From: Shewanella benthica KT99
Lineage (GTDB): Bacteria; Pseudomonadota; Gammaproteobacteria; Enterobacterales; Shewanellaceae
Direction of reading: 5' to 3'
Assembly: GCF_000172075.1 (NCBI RefSeq)
Contig: NZ_ABIC01000021.1
Span: 1-64,000 of the forward strand
DNA: 64,000 nt
Every line of letters starts with the position of its first letter. Within the stretch, counting starts at the first letter, position 1. The position numbers and the translations under genes were made by a program. Of the stretch, positions 35,477 through 45,549 are shown in pieces. Under the pieces are notes generated by a model. That model was not told the origin of the DNA and did not search any database. It was given only the letters and a program-made list of their open reading frames with translations.

Positions 35477-36457
35477 ATGCCACGCCCAAGAAGAACTCAA
35501 ATTAGTATCGAAGACACGTCTTGGTACCATTGCTGTAGTCGGGTAACTCGGAGAGCCCTCCTCTTTGGAGATGATAAGCTCACAGGGAAAAATTATAATC
35601 ATAGACGAAACTGGGTAGAAAATCAGTTGCTTAAGCTGGGTGGGATATTTTCAATAGATGTCGCAGCCTATGCAGTGATGTCGAATCATCTGCATGTGGT
35701 GCTTAACATTGACATTTTTCAAGCAAATAGTTGGACCGATATAGAGGTGGTAGAGCATTGGCATCAACTGTTTAAAGGGACTGATATAACTCGGAAATTT
35801 GTAAAATGTGAGATAATTGAAAGCCATGAAATCAACGCCCTCAAACATTCAATAGCCTTATATCGTAGCCGATTAAGTGACATAAGTTGGTTTATGCGCT
35901 GTCTCAATGAGCCAATCGCGAGGATGGCGAATAAAGAGGATAACTGCACAGGACATTTCTGGGAAGGGCGATTTAAAAGCCAAGCTTTACTCGATGAAGC
36001 GGCTGTACTGGCCTGTATGGCTTATGTAGAACTCAATCCCATACGCGCAAAAATGGCTAAAACACCAGAAACCTCAGATTACACCAGCCTTCAAATGAGA
36101 GTAAAGGCTGCTTTAAAAGGCCAACAGCCGGCAAAGCTACTGCCCTTTATTGGGGATGAGCGGCTCAATCAACCGAAAGGTATCAACTTTGCTCTGAAAG
36201 ACTATCTCGAACTTGTTGATGAAACAGGCAGGATAATCCGTGATGACAAGCGTGGGGCTATTTCTTCAAGTGCATCTAAGATATTAACTAGACTCAATAT
36301 GTCAGCAGATAACTGGATAAAAATCACCTCTGATTTCGGTAAGCTATTCCATGGTCCAGTAGGTACCTTGCAAGAGCTGACGAGTTATTGTGAACACCTT
36401 GAGAAGCGGCGACGGCACTTTTCTAAGTGTTGTCAGTATCTAGAAACTAGCCGATAA
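35477..36457 (+). CDS. REP-associated tyrosine transposase (RAYT, TnpA_REP-like)
   Basis: A 326-residue Y1/HUH single-strand transposase of the IS200-related RAYT group. It starts MPRPRRTQIS, has YHCCSRVTRRALL, the HUH metal motif MSNHLHVVL at about residues 72-80, and GHFWEGRFKSQALLDEAAVL with AYVELNPIRAKMA about residue 165-195, near the expected catalytic tyrosine. The C-terminal extension (about 200-326, DDKRGAISSSASKIL) is shared with the broken copy at 32661. RAYTs cut and move REP hairpins rather than themselves; hairpin repeats lie directly upstream. It appears intact. Confidence 0.88.
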   Translation: MPRPRRTQISIEDTSWYHCCSRVTRRALLFGDDKLTGKNYNHRRNWVENQLLKLGGIFSIDVAAYAVMSNHLHVVLNIDIFQANSWTDIEVVEHWHQLFKGTDITRKFVKCEIIESHEINALKHSIALYRSRLSDISWFMRCLNEPIARMANKEDNCTGHFWEGRFKSQALLDEAAVLACMAYVELNPIRAKMAKTPETSDYTSLQMRVKAALKGQQPAKLLPFIGDERLNQPKGINFALKDYLELVDETGRIIRDDKRGAISSSASKILTRLNMSADNWIKITSDFGKLFHGPVGTLQELTSYCEHLEKRRRHFSKCCQYLETSR

Positions 36458-36769
36458 CTCAGCTCAATTAACCTACTCCCCCCGTTTTTCCTCCTCAATA
36501 ATTTGAGGTGACAAGCTCTGCCTACAAATCGCTACTTTGTTTAAAATCCATCTATTTTGTTGAGTTACACAGGTTTTATGTTGATGTTATCGGGAATATT
36601 TAACTTTTATATCTAGCGCGAGTTGAAAGCTTGATTCTGTATCGTTAAGTTGCTAATTAGTTAATGGCTGGCTTTGTTTTGATTAGTTAATGGCTGGCTT
36701 TGTTTTGGGCTTTGTTTTGATAAAATTCAACCAAGGCGAATTTTCTACTTTCTATTTTTGGCTAAGATC
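36458..36769. other. A+T-rich gap between RAYT and codA
   Basis: No gene seen. Contains the small inverted repeat CCTCA-N6-TGAGG at about 36492-36507 and the 26-bp tandem repeat at 36656-36719. Confidence 0.5.
36656..36719. repeat. 26-bp tandem repeat
   Basis: ATTAGTTAATGGCTGGCTTT and the following TGTTTTG occur at 36656-36681 and again, identical, at 36682-36707, with a partial third (GGCTTTGTTTTG) at 36708-36719. Confidence 0.85.
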
Positions 36770-38078
36770 TTATCGCTTAAAGGTCACGGCCTCTGTTTCC
36801 GCTAAATGGATCTCTGTCGTCGCTAATTGAGTCTGTGACAATAATCTTCCGTGACGAATTGAATATTGCACTGGCACCTGACGCCTAACCGCATCGAATC
36901 CATTGTCGGCGGGTAAGATAAGTAAACTTCCTGGCTTACCTTCCTCTAGCCCGTAATGAGATATGATATTCATGGTGCGGGCCGAATTATGACTGATTAA
37001 AGCCAGAGACTGGTTTATCTGCTCATAGCCCATGATTTGACACACATGCAATCCCATATGCAGCACCTGCAACATGTTGGCCGTACCCAGCGGATACCAA
37101 GGGTCGAAGATATCGTCGTGACCGAAGCAGACATTGATGTCGGCAGCCAACATCTCCTTGACCCGAGTGATCCCACGGCGTTTCGGATAGTCATCGAAGC
37201 GCCCCTGAAGATGAATATTCACCAAAGGGTTGGCGATGAAATTAATACCAGACATCTTCAGCAGCCTGAAAAGCCGCGATGCATAGGCACCATTATAAGA
37301 GTGCATGGCTGTGGTATGGCTGGCGGTGACTCTGTGGCCCATATCAAACTTGTGGGCTAAGGCTGCAAGGGTTTCCACGAAACGAGATTGTTCATCGTCT
37401 ATCTCGTCACAATGCACATCGATGAGGCGATCATATTTGTGTGCTAGCTCGAACACGAAGTGCAGAGACTCGACGCCATATTCCCGGTCCCGGGTAAACT
37501 CGAAATGGGGGATGGCGCCAATGACATCGGCGCCAAGTTTGACGGCTTCTTCCATAAGCGCCTTACCGTTGGGGTAGGAGAGTATGCCTTCCTGAGGAAA
37601 GGCGACAATTTGAATATCGACCCAAGCTTTCATCTCCTCTTTCACTTCGAGCATGGCCCTGAGTGCAATAAGCGTCGGATCCGATACATCCACATGGGTG
37701 CGGACATGCTGTATACCGTTGGCTATCTGCCATTTTAATGTCTGCTTAGCCCGTGTTTTTACATCTTGGATAGACAAGTTTTTTTTGCGTTCTGACCAAC
37801 GTTCGATGCCTTCAAACAGGGTGCCCTTTTACTTTGAACAAGGAATTCCAACTCGGCTCTCCCGCAGTTTGAGTGGTATCGAGATGAACATGAGGTTCGC
37901 AGGGCGATGGCCATTCCGCCTTCACCATCAATCACCTTAACGAACTGATCATTTGCCGTGATGGCCTCTGACATGGCAGTGAAGCAGGTAAACTCACCAT
38001 TTTCAATGACGTCTGATGCAGACTCTGTCTCCCCTAGAGGGTGACATTGTTAATCAGCAGGTTATTGGTGTTTTTCAT
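36770..38078 (-). pseudogene. codA: Cytosine deaminase CodA, N-terminus decayed
   Basis: The segment 37777-36770 reads as a well conserved CodA from residue about 95 ([64 protein letters not shown]). Upstream, to the ATG at 38078 (MKNTNNLLINNVTL), the rest is present but broken: a TAG after VTL, then shifts between frames carrying SASDVIENGEF, EPHVHLDTTQTAGEPSW (with the metal ligand HVHLD) and [16 protein letters not shown]. At least three indels are needed. The enzyme would convert cytosine to uracil for pyrimidine salvage; without HxH it cannot bind metal. No codB permease gene is nearby. Confidence 0.88.
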
Positions 38079-38152
38079 TGGTGATCTCTCATGTTGGATC
38101 AGAATTTTACATTAAGCGTTTTAGCGGCGAATCTAAAACAAGCTAGCATATC

Positions 38153-38181
38153 GTCCCGATAAATATGGCATTTATCGGGAC
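38153..38181. repeat. Perfect 12-bp-stem palindrome upstream of codA
   Basis: GTCCCGATAAAT at 38153-38164 pairs exactly with ATTTATCGGGAC at 38170-38181 around ATGGC. It lies 75 bp upstream of the codA pseudogene start and about 170 bp before hrpA. Confidence 0.8.
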
Positions 38182-38352
38182 AGTACCTAAGAGAAAGTGA
38201 ACGGCGCGAGGCCTATAGCAACAGCTAATATAGCCGCAAATTTCCATTCCAATAATTTTACCTGCATTTAAACCTTACTCTTGCTGGTTTAATAGACGTT
38301 TTTGGTTAATTTTCCGTACCAATAAGAATCGTTACTTGCTAGGATCGTTTTT

Positions 38353-41300
38353 TTGCTTCGAGTAATGGGATCTGACTTGAGTTCGCAACTACATCCGCTA
38401 TCTAACAATTATCTAAAACTGTGTTATCAGGCCGATGCCTCGAGGATCAGGCGTCGTCTCTTCAGGCTCAATAAAGAAGTTGATTCGGATCAGAAGCGGG
38501 TAAATCTGGACAAGCTCGAAGCTCAGGCCGTTGCAGCATTCGACAAGGTTGAGCGACGCCGTCAGGCCCGTCCCGAGATCACCTATCCCGAAAACCTGCC
38601 TATTTCTCAGAAGCGAGATGAGATAGCCAGGGCGATTGCCGGCAATCAAGTGGTCATCATCGCGGGTGAAACTGGCTCGGGTAAGACGACTCAGCTGCCA
38701 AAAATCTGTCTGGAGTTAGGCTTAGGTTGCCGTGGCCTCATAGCCCATACCCAGCCTAGGCGTCTAGCGGCGCGGAGCGTTGCCAGTCGTATCGCCGATG
38801 AACTCAATAGTCCACTCGGTGAGGTTGTCGGCTTTAAAGTTCGCTTTGCCGATGCCATCAATCAAGATTCTTACATCAAGTTGATGACCGACGGTATTTT
38901 GTTGGCTGAGCTGACTCATGATAAGTTTCTCGATCAATATGACACCATCATCATAGATGAGGCCCATGAGCGAAGCCTGAATATCGATTTTATCTTAGGC
39001 TATCTCAAGAATGTATTAAAAAAACGCCCAGATTTGAAGGTGATCATCACCTCGGCGACCATAGATCTGGATAAATTTTCCAAACATTTCGACGATGCCC
39101 CCGTTATTCAAGTCTCGGGGCGGACCTATGAGGTTGAGACTCGCTATCGACCCCTAGTGCGTGATGCGGGAGAGGATCTGGATCTCACCGAAGGTATATT
39201 CGAAGCCGTGGATGAACTGGTTGCCGAAGGGCCCGGTGACATTCTGATCTTTATGAACGGTGAGCGTGAGATCCGTGATGTGGCGGATCAACTCAATCGC
39301 CGTCAGTACCGAGATACCGAGATCTTGCCCCTCTATGCGCGCCTGTCATACGGCGAGCAGTCTAAGGTGTTTAAGAGCCATATTGGCCGTAGAATAGTGC
39401 TGGCGACTAACGTTGCCGAGACATCGCTGACGGTCCCCGGCATTCGTTACGTCATCGATCCTGGTACTGCCAGGATCAGTCGTTATAGTTACCGCACTAA
39501 GGTGCAACGTCTGCCCATCGAGCCCATCTCACAAGCCAGCGCTAATCAGCGTCAGGGACGTTGTGGTCGTGTCGCCGCGGGTATTTGTATCCGTTTATTC
39601 GACGAGGATGATTTCAATAACAGACCCGAGTTTACCGATCCTGAGATTTTAAGGACTAACCTAGCCTCGGTTATTCTCAAGATGCTCTCAGTAGGGCTTG
39701 GCGACATAGAAGCGTTTCCTTTCCTGCAGCCGCCGGACTCTCGATATATCCGAGATGGATTCCTGTTACTGGAAGAGTTAGAAGCGGTAAAAAATTCACA
39801 AGGGCGCTTAACCCTGACGACACTGGGCAAGCAACTTGCGCATATTCCCGTGGATCCGCGTCTGGCCCGTATGGTTATCGCGGCGAACACTAATGGTTGC
39901 CTGCACGAAGCCTTAGTGATCACCTCTGCATTGTCGATTCAAGATCCAAGGGAACGTCCCATGGATAAGAAGCAGGCGGCCGATGAGGCACATAAGAAGC
40001 ACAGCGATAAGGACTCAGATTTTGTCTCCTTCGTGAATCTGTGGGATCACCTCAAGCAGCAACAAAAATCCCTTTCCAGTAGTCAGTTTAGAAAGCAGTG
40101 TAAGAAAGAGTTCCTTGCCTACCTGAGGGTGCGTGAGTGGCAAGATCTCTATGCCCAGATGAGACAAGCCGTGCATGATTTAAAGTGGCGTCTCAACAGC
40201 GAGCCTGCCGATTATGAGTTACTGCACAAGTCTCTGCTCACGGGTCTATTGAGTCATGTTGGTTTTAAAGACAAAGATAATGAATATTTAGGCGCCCGTA
40301 ACCGTAAATTCTTCGTGTTTCCAGGATCGCCTCTGGCGCGTAAGGGGCCGAAGTGGATCATGGCGGCTGAGCTCACCGAGACTTCACGTCTGTTTGCCCG
40401 CTGCTGCGCCAAAATTCAACCTGAGTGGATAGAGCCTTTGGCCGGACACTTGATCAAGAAAAACTATCTTGAGCCACATTTTGAGGCGAAGCAGGGCAGT
40501 GTGGTGGCCCTTGAAAATCAAATACTCTATGGACTGATGATAGTTAACCGCCGCAAGACGCAATACGGCCCGGTTAATCCACTGGAGGCGCGTGAGATTT
40601 TTATTCGCAGCGCCTTGGCCGATGGTGAGCTGAGAACTAATGAAGCCTTCTTCATCAAGAACCGTAACTTGCTCAAAGAGGTCGAGAACTTAGAACATAA
40701 ATCACGCCGCCGCGACATATTAGTGGATGAGCAGGTGTTGGTGGATTTCTATGAGCCCAGAATTCCCGAGGGGATCTATAACGCGCCTAAGTTCTTTAGC
40801 TGGTGGAATGTTGAGCGTAGTAAAACCCCAGATCTATTAGATTTCGAACGTGAGCAATTGATGCAGCGAGGAGATGATCACATCTCGGCGTTGGATTTCC
40901 CCGATTTTTGGCATCAAGCTAATCTTAAACTCTGCTTGAGCTATCATTTCGAGCCGTCCGCCGAGGATGATGGCGTGGCCGTACATATTCCTGTGGCCCT
41001 GCTCAATCAGATAGAAGATGTCGATTTCGACTGGCAGGTCCCCGGACTGAGAGAGGAAAAGTGCATCGCCCTGATCCGCGCTCTGCCTAAGAGTCTCAGG
41101 CGTAATTTCGTCCCGGCGCCCGATTATGCTAATGCCTGTATGCAGGCGATGAAGCCCTTCGAGATGAGTTTCATCGATGCAATGTGTAAGCAGTTGCTGC
41201 GCATGAGTGGCGTTCGTGTCAGCATCGATGACTTCGATCTTAGCCAACTGCCTAAGCATCTGTTGATGAATTTCAAGGTGGAGGATGACAATGGCAAGTT

Positions 41301-42252
41301 AGTGGCTCAAGCTCGAGATATTGAGCAGCTCAAAGCCAGCCTTCAAGGCCAGGTGACTCAAGCCATTCGCCAGGTAGCCGATTCTGGTATCGAAAAAACC
41401 GAGTTGACCCAGTGGTCCTTCGGCGACCTGCCAAAAGCATTTAAACAGAAGAAAGGCAACTTCGAGGTCAAGGCGTTCCCCGCATTGGTGGACGATAAAT
41501 CTAGCGTATCTATCAAATTATTTGATGATGAAAATGAGGCCGTTCGTTCCCATCAACTGGGTCTGCAGCGCTTGTTGTTAATCAGCATTCCTTCACCGGT
41601 AAAGCATCTGCAGAAGACCTTACCTAACAAGGCTAAGCTGGCCATGTATTTTAACCCCTTCGGTCAAATACATATCTTGTTGGATGATATCTTATCGGCG
41701 TCTGTGCAGCAGTTACTCGATGAGAAGGAACTGGATGTACGCTGTGAGTCCGATTTTGAACAGGCTAAAGATTGGGTGAGACAAGAACTTAATCCCACGG
41801 CGGTTAAGATAGCTCTCAGAGTCGAAGAGATATTGACGCTTTATCAAAAGGTGAAGAAGCGATTGAAGGGCAAGATAAGCCTGGATATAGCCTTCGCCAT
41901 GAGTGATATCAAGAATCAGCTGGATAAACTCGTGTTCAAAGGCTTTGTCGAGGCTTGTGGTTGGAAACGTTTACCCGACATGGTGAGGTATCTTAAAGCC
42001 GTCGATAATCGCTTAGACAAGTTGCCTGTCGATCCCAATCGTGACCGCTTGCATATGCATAGTATTGCTAATGTGCAGCAGGAGCTGGAGTGTCAGTTAG
42101 TTAAAGTGCCCAGATCTGTGGCTATCCCAGAGAGGCTACTTGAGGCAAGGTGGATGATAGAGGAGTATCGTGTCTCCTGTTTTGCTCAGGTATTGGGTAC
42201 GGCTTATCCTATCTCTGAGAAACGTATCTTGAATCAAATAAAGCAAAGTTAA
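38353..42252 (+). CDS. hrpA: ATP-dependent RNA helicase HrpA
   Basis: A 1295-1299-residue DEAH-box helicase. Motifs: GETGSGKTTQ (Walker A, about residue 104), TQPRRLAARSVA, DEAHERSLNIDF, SATIDLDKF, and NQRQGRCGRVAAG. Then come the winged-helix/ratchet region, an OB fold and the long C-terminal HrpA domain (from about 800). It helps rescue stalled ribosomes and process mRNA. Two starts are possible: TTG at 38353 with AGGA 8 bp upstream, or ATG at 38365 which lacks a well-placed RBS. A strong terminator follows at 42293. Confidence 0.95.
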   Translation: MLRVMGSDLSSQLHPLSNNYLKLCYQADASRIRRRLFRLNKEVDSDQKRVNLDKLEAQAVAAFDKVERRRQARPEITYPENLPISQKRDEIARAIAGNQVVIIAGETGSGKTTQLPKICLELGLGCRGLIAHTQPRRLAARSVASRIADELNSPLGEVVGFKVRFADAINQDSYIKLMTDGILLAELTHDKFLDQYDTIIIDEAHERSLNIDFILGYLKNVLKKRPDLKVIITSATIDLDKFSKHFDDAPVIQVSGRTYEVETRYRPLVRDAGEDLDLTEGIFEAVDELVAEGPGDILIFMNGEREIRDVADQLNRRQYRDTEILPLYARLSYGEQSKVFKSHIGRRIVLATNVAETSLTVPGIRYVIDPGTARISRYSYRTKVQRLPIEPISQASANQRQGRCGRVAAGICIRLFDEDDFNNRPEFTDPEILRTNLASVILKMLSVGLGDIEAFPFLQPPDSRYIRDGFLLLEELEAVKNSQGRLTLTTLGKQLAHIPVDPRLARMVIAANTNGCLHEALVITSALSIQDPRERPMDKKQAADEAHKKHSDKDSDFVSFVNLWDHLKQQQKSLSSSQFRKQCKKEFLAYLRVREWQDLYAQMRQAVHDLKWRLNSEPADYELLHKSLLTGLLSHVGFKDKDNEYLGARNRKFFVFPGSPLARKGPKWIMAAELTETSRLFARCCAKIQPEWIEPLAGHLIKKNYLEPHFEAKQGSVVALENQILYGLMIVNRRKTQYGPVNPLEAREIFIRSALADGELRTNEAFFIKNRNLLKEVENLEHKSRRRDILVDEQVLVDFYEPRIPEGIYNAPKFFSWWNVERSKTPDLLDFEREQLMQRGDDHISALDFPDFWHQANLKLCLSYHFEPSAEDDGVAVHIPVALLNQIEDVDFDWQVPGLREEKCIALIRALPKSLRRNFVPAPDYANACMQAMKPFEMSFIDAMCKQLLRMSGVRVSIDDFDLSQLPKHLLMNFKVEDDNGKLVAQARDIEQLKASLQGQVTQAIRQVADSGIEKTELTQWSFGDLPKAFKQKKGNFEVKAFPALVDDKSSVSIKLFDDENEAVRSHQLGLQRLLLISIPSPVKHLQKTLPNKAKLAMYFNPFGQIHILLDDILSASVQQLLDEKELDVRCESDFEQAKDWVRQELNPTAVKIALRVEEILTLYQKVKKRLKGKISLDIAFAMSDIKNQLDKLVFKGFVEACGWKRLPDMVRYLKAVDNRLDKLPVDPNRDRLHMHSIANVQQELECQLVKVPRSVAIPERLLEARWMIEEYRVSCFAQVLGTAYPISEKRILNQIKQS

Positions 42253-42258
42253 CTTCTC

Positions 42259-42272
42259 ATACCAATCGGTAT
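42259..42272. repeat. 14-bp intergenic motif ATACCAATCGGTAT
   Basis: Lies 6 bp after the hrpA stop. Its exact reverse complement ATACCGATTGGTAT occurs at 59729-59742 upstream of recC. Near-palindromic and intergenic in both cases. Confidence 0.65.
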
Positions 42273-42292
42273 TTCAAAAAATTAATTATTGC

Positions 42293-42323
42293 AAGCACTG
42301 GCCAGATGGTCGGTGCTTTTTTT
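42293..42323 (+). terminator. Terminator after hrpA
   Basis: AAGCAC at 42293-42298 pairs with GTGCTT at 42313-42318, extended inward by GGCC/GGTC, and is followed by a run of T. Typical rho-independent terminator. Confidence 0.85.
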
Positions 42324-42505
42324 GTGTCGCCCATCTACCCCTTAAGTTATACTTGTCGTATTTCATTAACATCTCGGCCTGATCTTTATACGCTTGTAAC
42401 TCATTGTTTAGACTATGCTGAATAGTCATAGCTGATGATCTTGCTGTTTGCCAATCTGTAAAGGTAATTAACTTAGTTGATCCATCATTTATTTTGTTAA
42501 AAATG

Positions 42506-42519
42506 ATGATCTAGATCAA
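42506..42519 (+). promoter_or_regulatory. FNR/EtrA-like box upstream of nap operon
   Basis: ATGATCTAGATCAA matches TTGAT-N4-ATCAA at 9 of 10 consensus positions. It lies about 220 bp upstream of napD, so anaerobic activation is plausible. Confidence 0.55.
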
Positions 42520-42532
42520 GCTATTTAGTCTT

Positions 42533-42548
42533 TACCAAATTGTGGGTA
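42533..42548 (+). promoter_or_regulatory. Possible NarP 7-2-7 site
   Basis: TACCAAA-TT-GTGGGTA is an inverted heptamer pair with 2-bp spacing, like NarL/NarP sites. The right half fits 6 of 7 consensus positions and the left half 5 of 7. It lies 13 bp downstream of the FNR-like box. Confidence 0.35.
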
Positions 42549-42737
42549 TACAGTTTAGGCATACATTGGGATTATGATCGACAGTAAGAAAGAACTTGAT
42601 AAAACATAACGTTAATTACCACCAAATCTTGAGTCATTGTTATTGACTCGCCTTGCGAAGGGTCACAACCCTAAGTTGGAGTGCTTATGAGTTCCATTTC
42701 AGTGTTTTTCCCCCAGATATAAATAAGGAACGCCCAC

Positions 42738-43055
42738 ATGTTGTTACCTGAGGTGCATATCTCAAGCCTAATTGTCCAGGTTAGCCCTGAACATTTAGAT
42801 GAAACTAAAAAAAGAATTGAAGCGTTTGATGAAGCCGAAATTTATGGCGTTAGTGAAGTCGGAAAAATTGTTGTAGTCCTAGAGACTCAAAAAGAAGGCT
42901 TTATTACCGATGTTATTGAAAAAATAAATAATATGCCAGGCGTGCTTGGTGCCAGTATGGTTTATCACCAAATTGATAGTGGAACCGATAGCGATACCAA
43001 TAATAATAACCTAGCCCCTGATAATAGCTATAGTGTTAGCGAGGAACAAGTATGA
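42738..43055 (+). CDS. napD: Nap maturation chaperone NapD
   Basis: A 105-residue cytoplasmic chaperone of the NapD family that binds the NapA Tat signal and helps molybdenum cofactor loading before export. The ferredoxin-like fold is recognisable ([44 protein letters not shown]). The C-terminal 25 residues are Asp/Asn-rich ([12 protein letters not shown]) and not part of the core. AAGGAA lies 8 bp upstream. Its stop overlaps the napA start as ATGA. Confidence 0.93.
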   Translation: MLLPEVHISSLIVQVSPEHLDETKKRIEAFDEAEIYGVSEVGKIVVVLETQKEGFITDVIEKINNMPGVLGASMVYHQIDSGTDSDTNNNNLAPDNSYSVSEEQV

Positions 43056-45541
43056 AAATGTCTAGACGTGATTTTATCAAAGCCAATGCTGCGGCATCAG
43101 CTGCAGCGCTTGCAGGGATCACTCTTCCAGCCACTGCAACGAATTTAATTGCATCGAGTGAAGAGTCAAAAATTCATTGGGATAAAGCACCTTGTCGTTT
43201 CTGTGGTACAGGTTGCTCGGTACTTGTTGGGACTCAAGATGGTAAAGTCGTTGCGACTCAAGGCGATCCAGAATCTCCTGTAAACAAAGGGCTTAACTGT
43301 ATTAAAGGCTATTTCCTTTCTAAAATCATGTACGGCTCAGACAGACTAACTCAGCCGCTGTTACGTCAAACTAATGGAAAATTTGATAAAAATGGTGATT
43401 TTGCGCCGGTAAGTTGGGATCAAGCCTTCGATATCATGGCTGAAAAGTGGAAAGCGGCTTTAAAAGAGAAAGGGCCTACCAGTGTGGGTATGTTTGGTTC
43501 TGGCCAGTGGACCATAATGGAAGGTTACGCCGCTTCTAAGATGATGAAAGCGGGTTTCCGCTCTAACAACATAGATCCTAATGCGCGTCACTGTATGGCT
43601 TCAGCCGTTGGTGGCTTTATGCGTAGCTTTGGTATCGATGAGCCAATGGGTTGTTACGATGATTTTGAACATGCCGATGCCTTTGTTCTGTGGGGCTCGA
43701 ACATGGCTGAGATGCATCCTGTTTTATGGTCTCGCATCACTGATAGACGCTTAAGTTATCCTCATGTGAAAGTGCACGTATTATCAACCTATTACCATCG
43801 TTCATTTGAACTTGCTGATAAAGGCTATATCTTTAAGCCGCAAACAGATCTGGTAATAGCCAACTTTATTGCTAACTACATCATTGAAAACGATGCCGTG
43901 AATTGGGACTTTGTTAATAAACATACCCATTTCAAGCAAGCCACTACCGATATTGGTTATGGTTTAAGGGATGAGCATCCCCTGCAGAAAAAGGCAGCTA
44001 ACCCCAATGTAGGTAAAATACATTCGATTGATTTTGAACAGTATAAAAAATCAGTAGCACCCTATACGCTTGAAAAAACCGCTGAAATGACTGGTCTAAG
44101 TGAAGATGAACTGATCACACTCGCTAAGCAGTTTGCCGATCCTAAGATTAAGGTGATGTCACTTTGGACTATGGGGATGAACCAACATACCCGTGGTGTT
44201 TGGATGAACTCTTTGGTTTATAACATTCATCTCTTAGTCGGAAAAATATCCACACCAGGTAATGGTCCATTTTCATTAACAGGCCAACCATCGGCGTGTG
44301 GTACAGCACGTGAGGTGGGAACTTTCTCTCATCGTTTACCCGCAGATATGGTGGTAACCAACCCCGAGCATCGAAAGCGTGCTGAGCAGCTATGGAAAAT
44401 TCCAGAAGGCACTATTCCACCTAAGCCGGGATTCCATGCAGTAGAGCAAGACCGTAAATTAAATGATGGTGTGCTTAATGCTTACTGGACAATGTGTAAC
44501 AACAACATGCAGGCCGGTCCTAACATCAATGGAGAGCGCTTACCAGGCTACCGTAATCCGAAAAACTTTATTGTCTGTTCAGACCCATATCCAACGGTAA
44601 CTGCACAAGCTGCCGACTTGATCTTACCGACTTCCATGTGGGTAGAAAAAGAGGGTGCTTACGGTAATGCTGAGCGTCGTACTCAGGTTTGGTATCAGCA
44701 GGTTAAAGCGCCGGGTGAATCGAAATCCGATCTATGGCAGATTATGGAATTTGCCAAACGCTTCAAAATTGAAGAGGTGTGGACCGAAGAGCTGATCGCT
44801 AAGATGCCAGAAGTACGTGGTAAGAATATGTATGAAGTGCTATTTGAAAACGGCCAAGTGAACAAGTTCCCATTATCAGAAGCGCAAGCGCTCAATGATG
44901 ATGCCCAAGACCAAGGTTACTATGTCCAAAAAGGTCTATTTGAAGAGTACGCAAGCTTTGGACGTGGACATGGCCATGATTTAGCACCATACGAACGCTA
45001 CCATAAAGAGCGCGGTTTACGCTGGCCTGTCGTCGATGGCAAAGAGACAAAATGGCGCTTTAAAGAGGGTTCAGATCCCTATGTTGGCAAAGGTAAAGGA
45101 TTTGAATTCTATGGCAAGCCAGATGGCAAAGCATGGATAATCTCGGCCCCTTATGAGGCACCACCAGAGTCTCCAGATGAAGAGTTTCCTCTATGGTTAT
45201 GTACTGGTCGTGTACTTGAACATTGGCATACGGGAACCATGACACGTCGCGTACCTGAGCTTTATAAGGCCGTTCCTGATGCGCTTTGTTACATGCATCC
45301 AGATGATGCTAAGTCTCATGGTGTGCGTCGTGGTGATGAAGTGTTAATGAGTAACAAACGGGGTGAAATTCGTGTGCGTGTCGAGACTCGAGGGCGTAAC
45401 CGTCCACCAAAAGGCTTGGTGTTTGTGCCTTTCTTCGATGCACGTATTTTGATTAATAAACTCATTTTAGATGCAACCGATCCGCTATCTAAGCAGACAG
45501 ACTATAAAAAGTGTCCTATTAAAATCACTAAAATAGGATAG
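43052..45541 (+). CDS. napA: Periplasmic nitrate reductase catalytic subunit NapA
   Basis: 829 residues. Tat signal [18 protein letters not shown]; mature [4Fe-4S] motif [13 protein letters not shown] with NCIKG; molybdenum ligand cysteine in [11 protein letters not shown] near residue 180. The sequence continues through the bis-MGD-binding domains ([18 protein letters not shown] region, [16 protein letters not shown]) to [16 protein letters not shown] near the C-terminus. It reduces nitrate to nitrite in the periplasm, taking electrons from NapB. ATGA overlap with napD indicates coupling; napB follows after 8 bp. Confidence 0.97.
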   Translation: MKMSRRDFIKANAAASAAALAGITLPATATNLIASSEESKIHWDKAPCRFCGTGCSVLVGTQDGKVVATQGDPESPVNKGLNCIKGYFLSKIMYGSDRLTQPLLRQTNGKFDKNGDFAPVSWDQAFDIMAEKWKAALKEKGPTSVGMFGSGQWTIMEGYAASKMMKAGFRSNNIDPNARHCMASAVGGFMRSFGIDEPMGCYDDFEHADAFVLWGSNMAEMHPVLWSRITDRRLSYPHVKVHVLSTYYHRSFELADKGYIFKPQTDLVIANFIANYIIENDAVNWDFVNKHTHFKQATTDIGYGLRDEHPLQKKAANPNVGKIHSIDFEQYKKSVAPYTLEKTAEMTGLSEDELITLAKQFADPKIKVMSLWTMGMNQHTRGVWMNSLVYNIHLLVGKISTPGNGPFSLTGQPSACGTAREVGTFSHRLPADMVVTNPEHRKRAEQLWKIPEGTIPPKPGFHAVEQDRKLNDGVLNAYWTMCNNNMQAGPNINGERLPGYRNPKNFIVCSDPYPTVTAQAADLILPTSMWVEKEGAYGNAERRTQVWYQQVKAPGESKSDLWQIMEFAKRFKIEEVWTEELIAKMPEVRGKNMYEVLFENGQVNKFPLSEAQALNDDAQDQGYYVQKGLFEEYASFGRGHGHDLAPYERYHKERGLRWPVVDGKETKWRFKEGSDPYVGKGKGFEFYGKPDGKAWIISAPYEAPPESPDEEFPLWLCTGRVLEHWHTGTMTRRVPELYKAVPDALCYMHPDDAKSHGVRRGDEVLMSNKRGEIRVRVETRGRNRPPKGLVFVPFFDARILINKLILDATDPLSKQTDYKKCPIKITKIG

Positions 45542-45549
45542 GCAAGGTT

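Larger units (their letters stand above)
42324..42737. other. Nap operon control region
   Basis: About 410 bp with an FNR-like box (42506-42519), a NarP-like inverted pair (42533-42548) and an 11-codon reading frame with a good ribosome binding site (42687-42722). I see no napE or napF gene in it. Confidence 0.6.

Noticed and set aside
32195..36769. Prophage or genomic island with phage genes
   Set aside because: Only RAYT genes, repeats and a broken GGDEF gene are found; no phage structural, integrase or lysis genes, and no tRNA attachment site.
42324..42737. napE or napF gene before napD
   Set aside because: Only an 11-codon frame is present; no hydrophobic NapE-like or Fe-S NapF-like sequence can be read.
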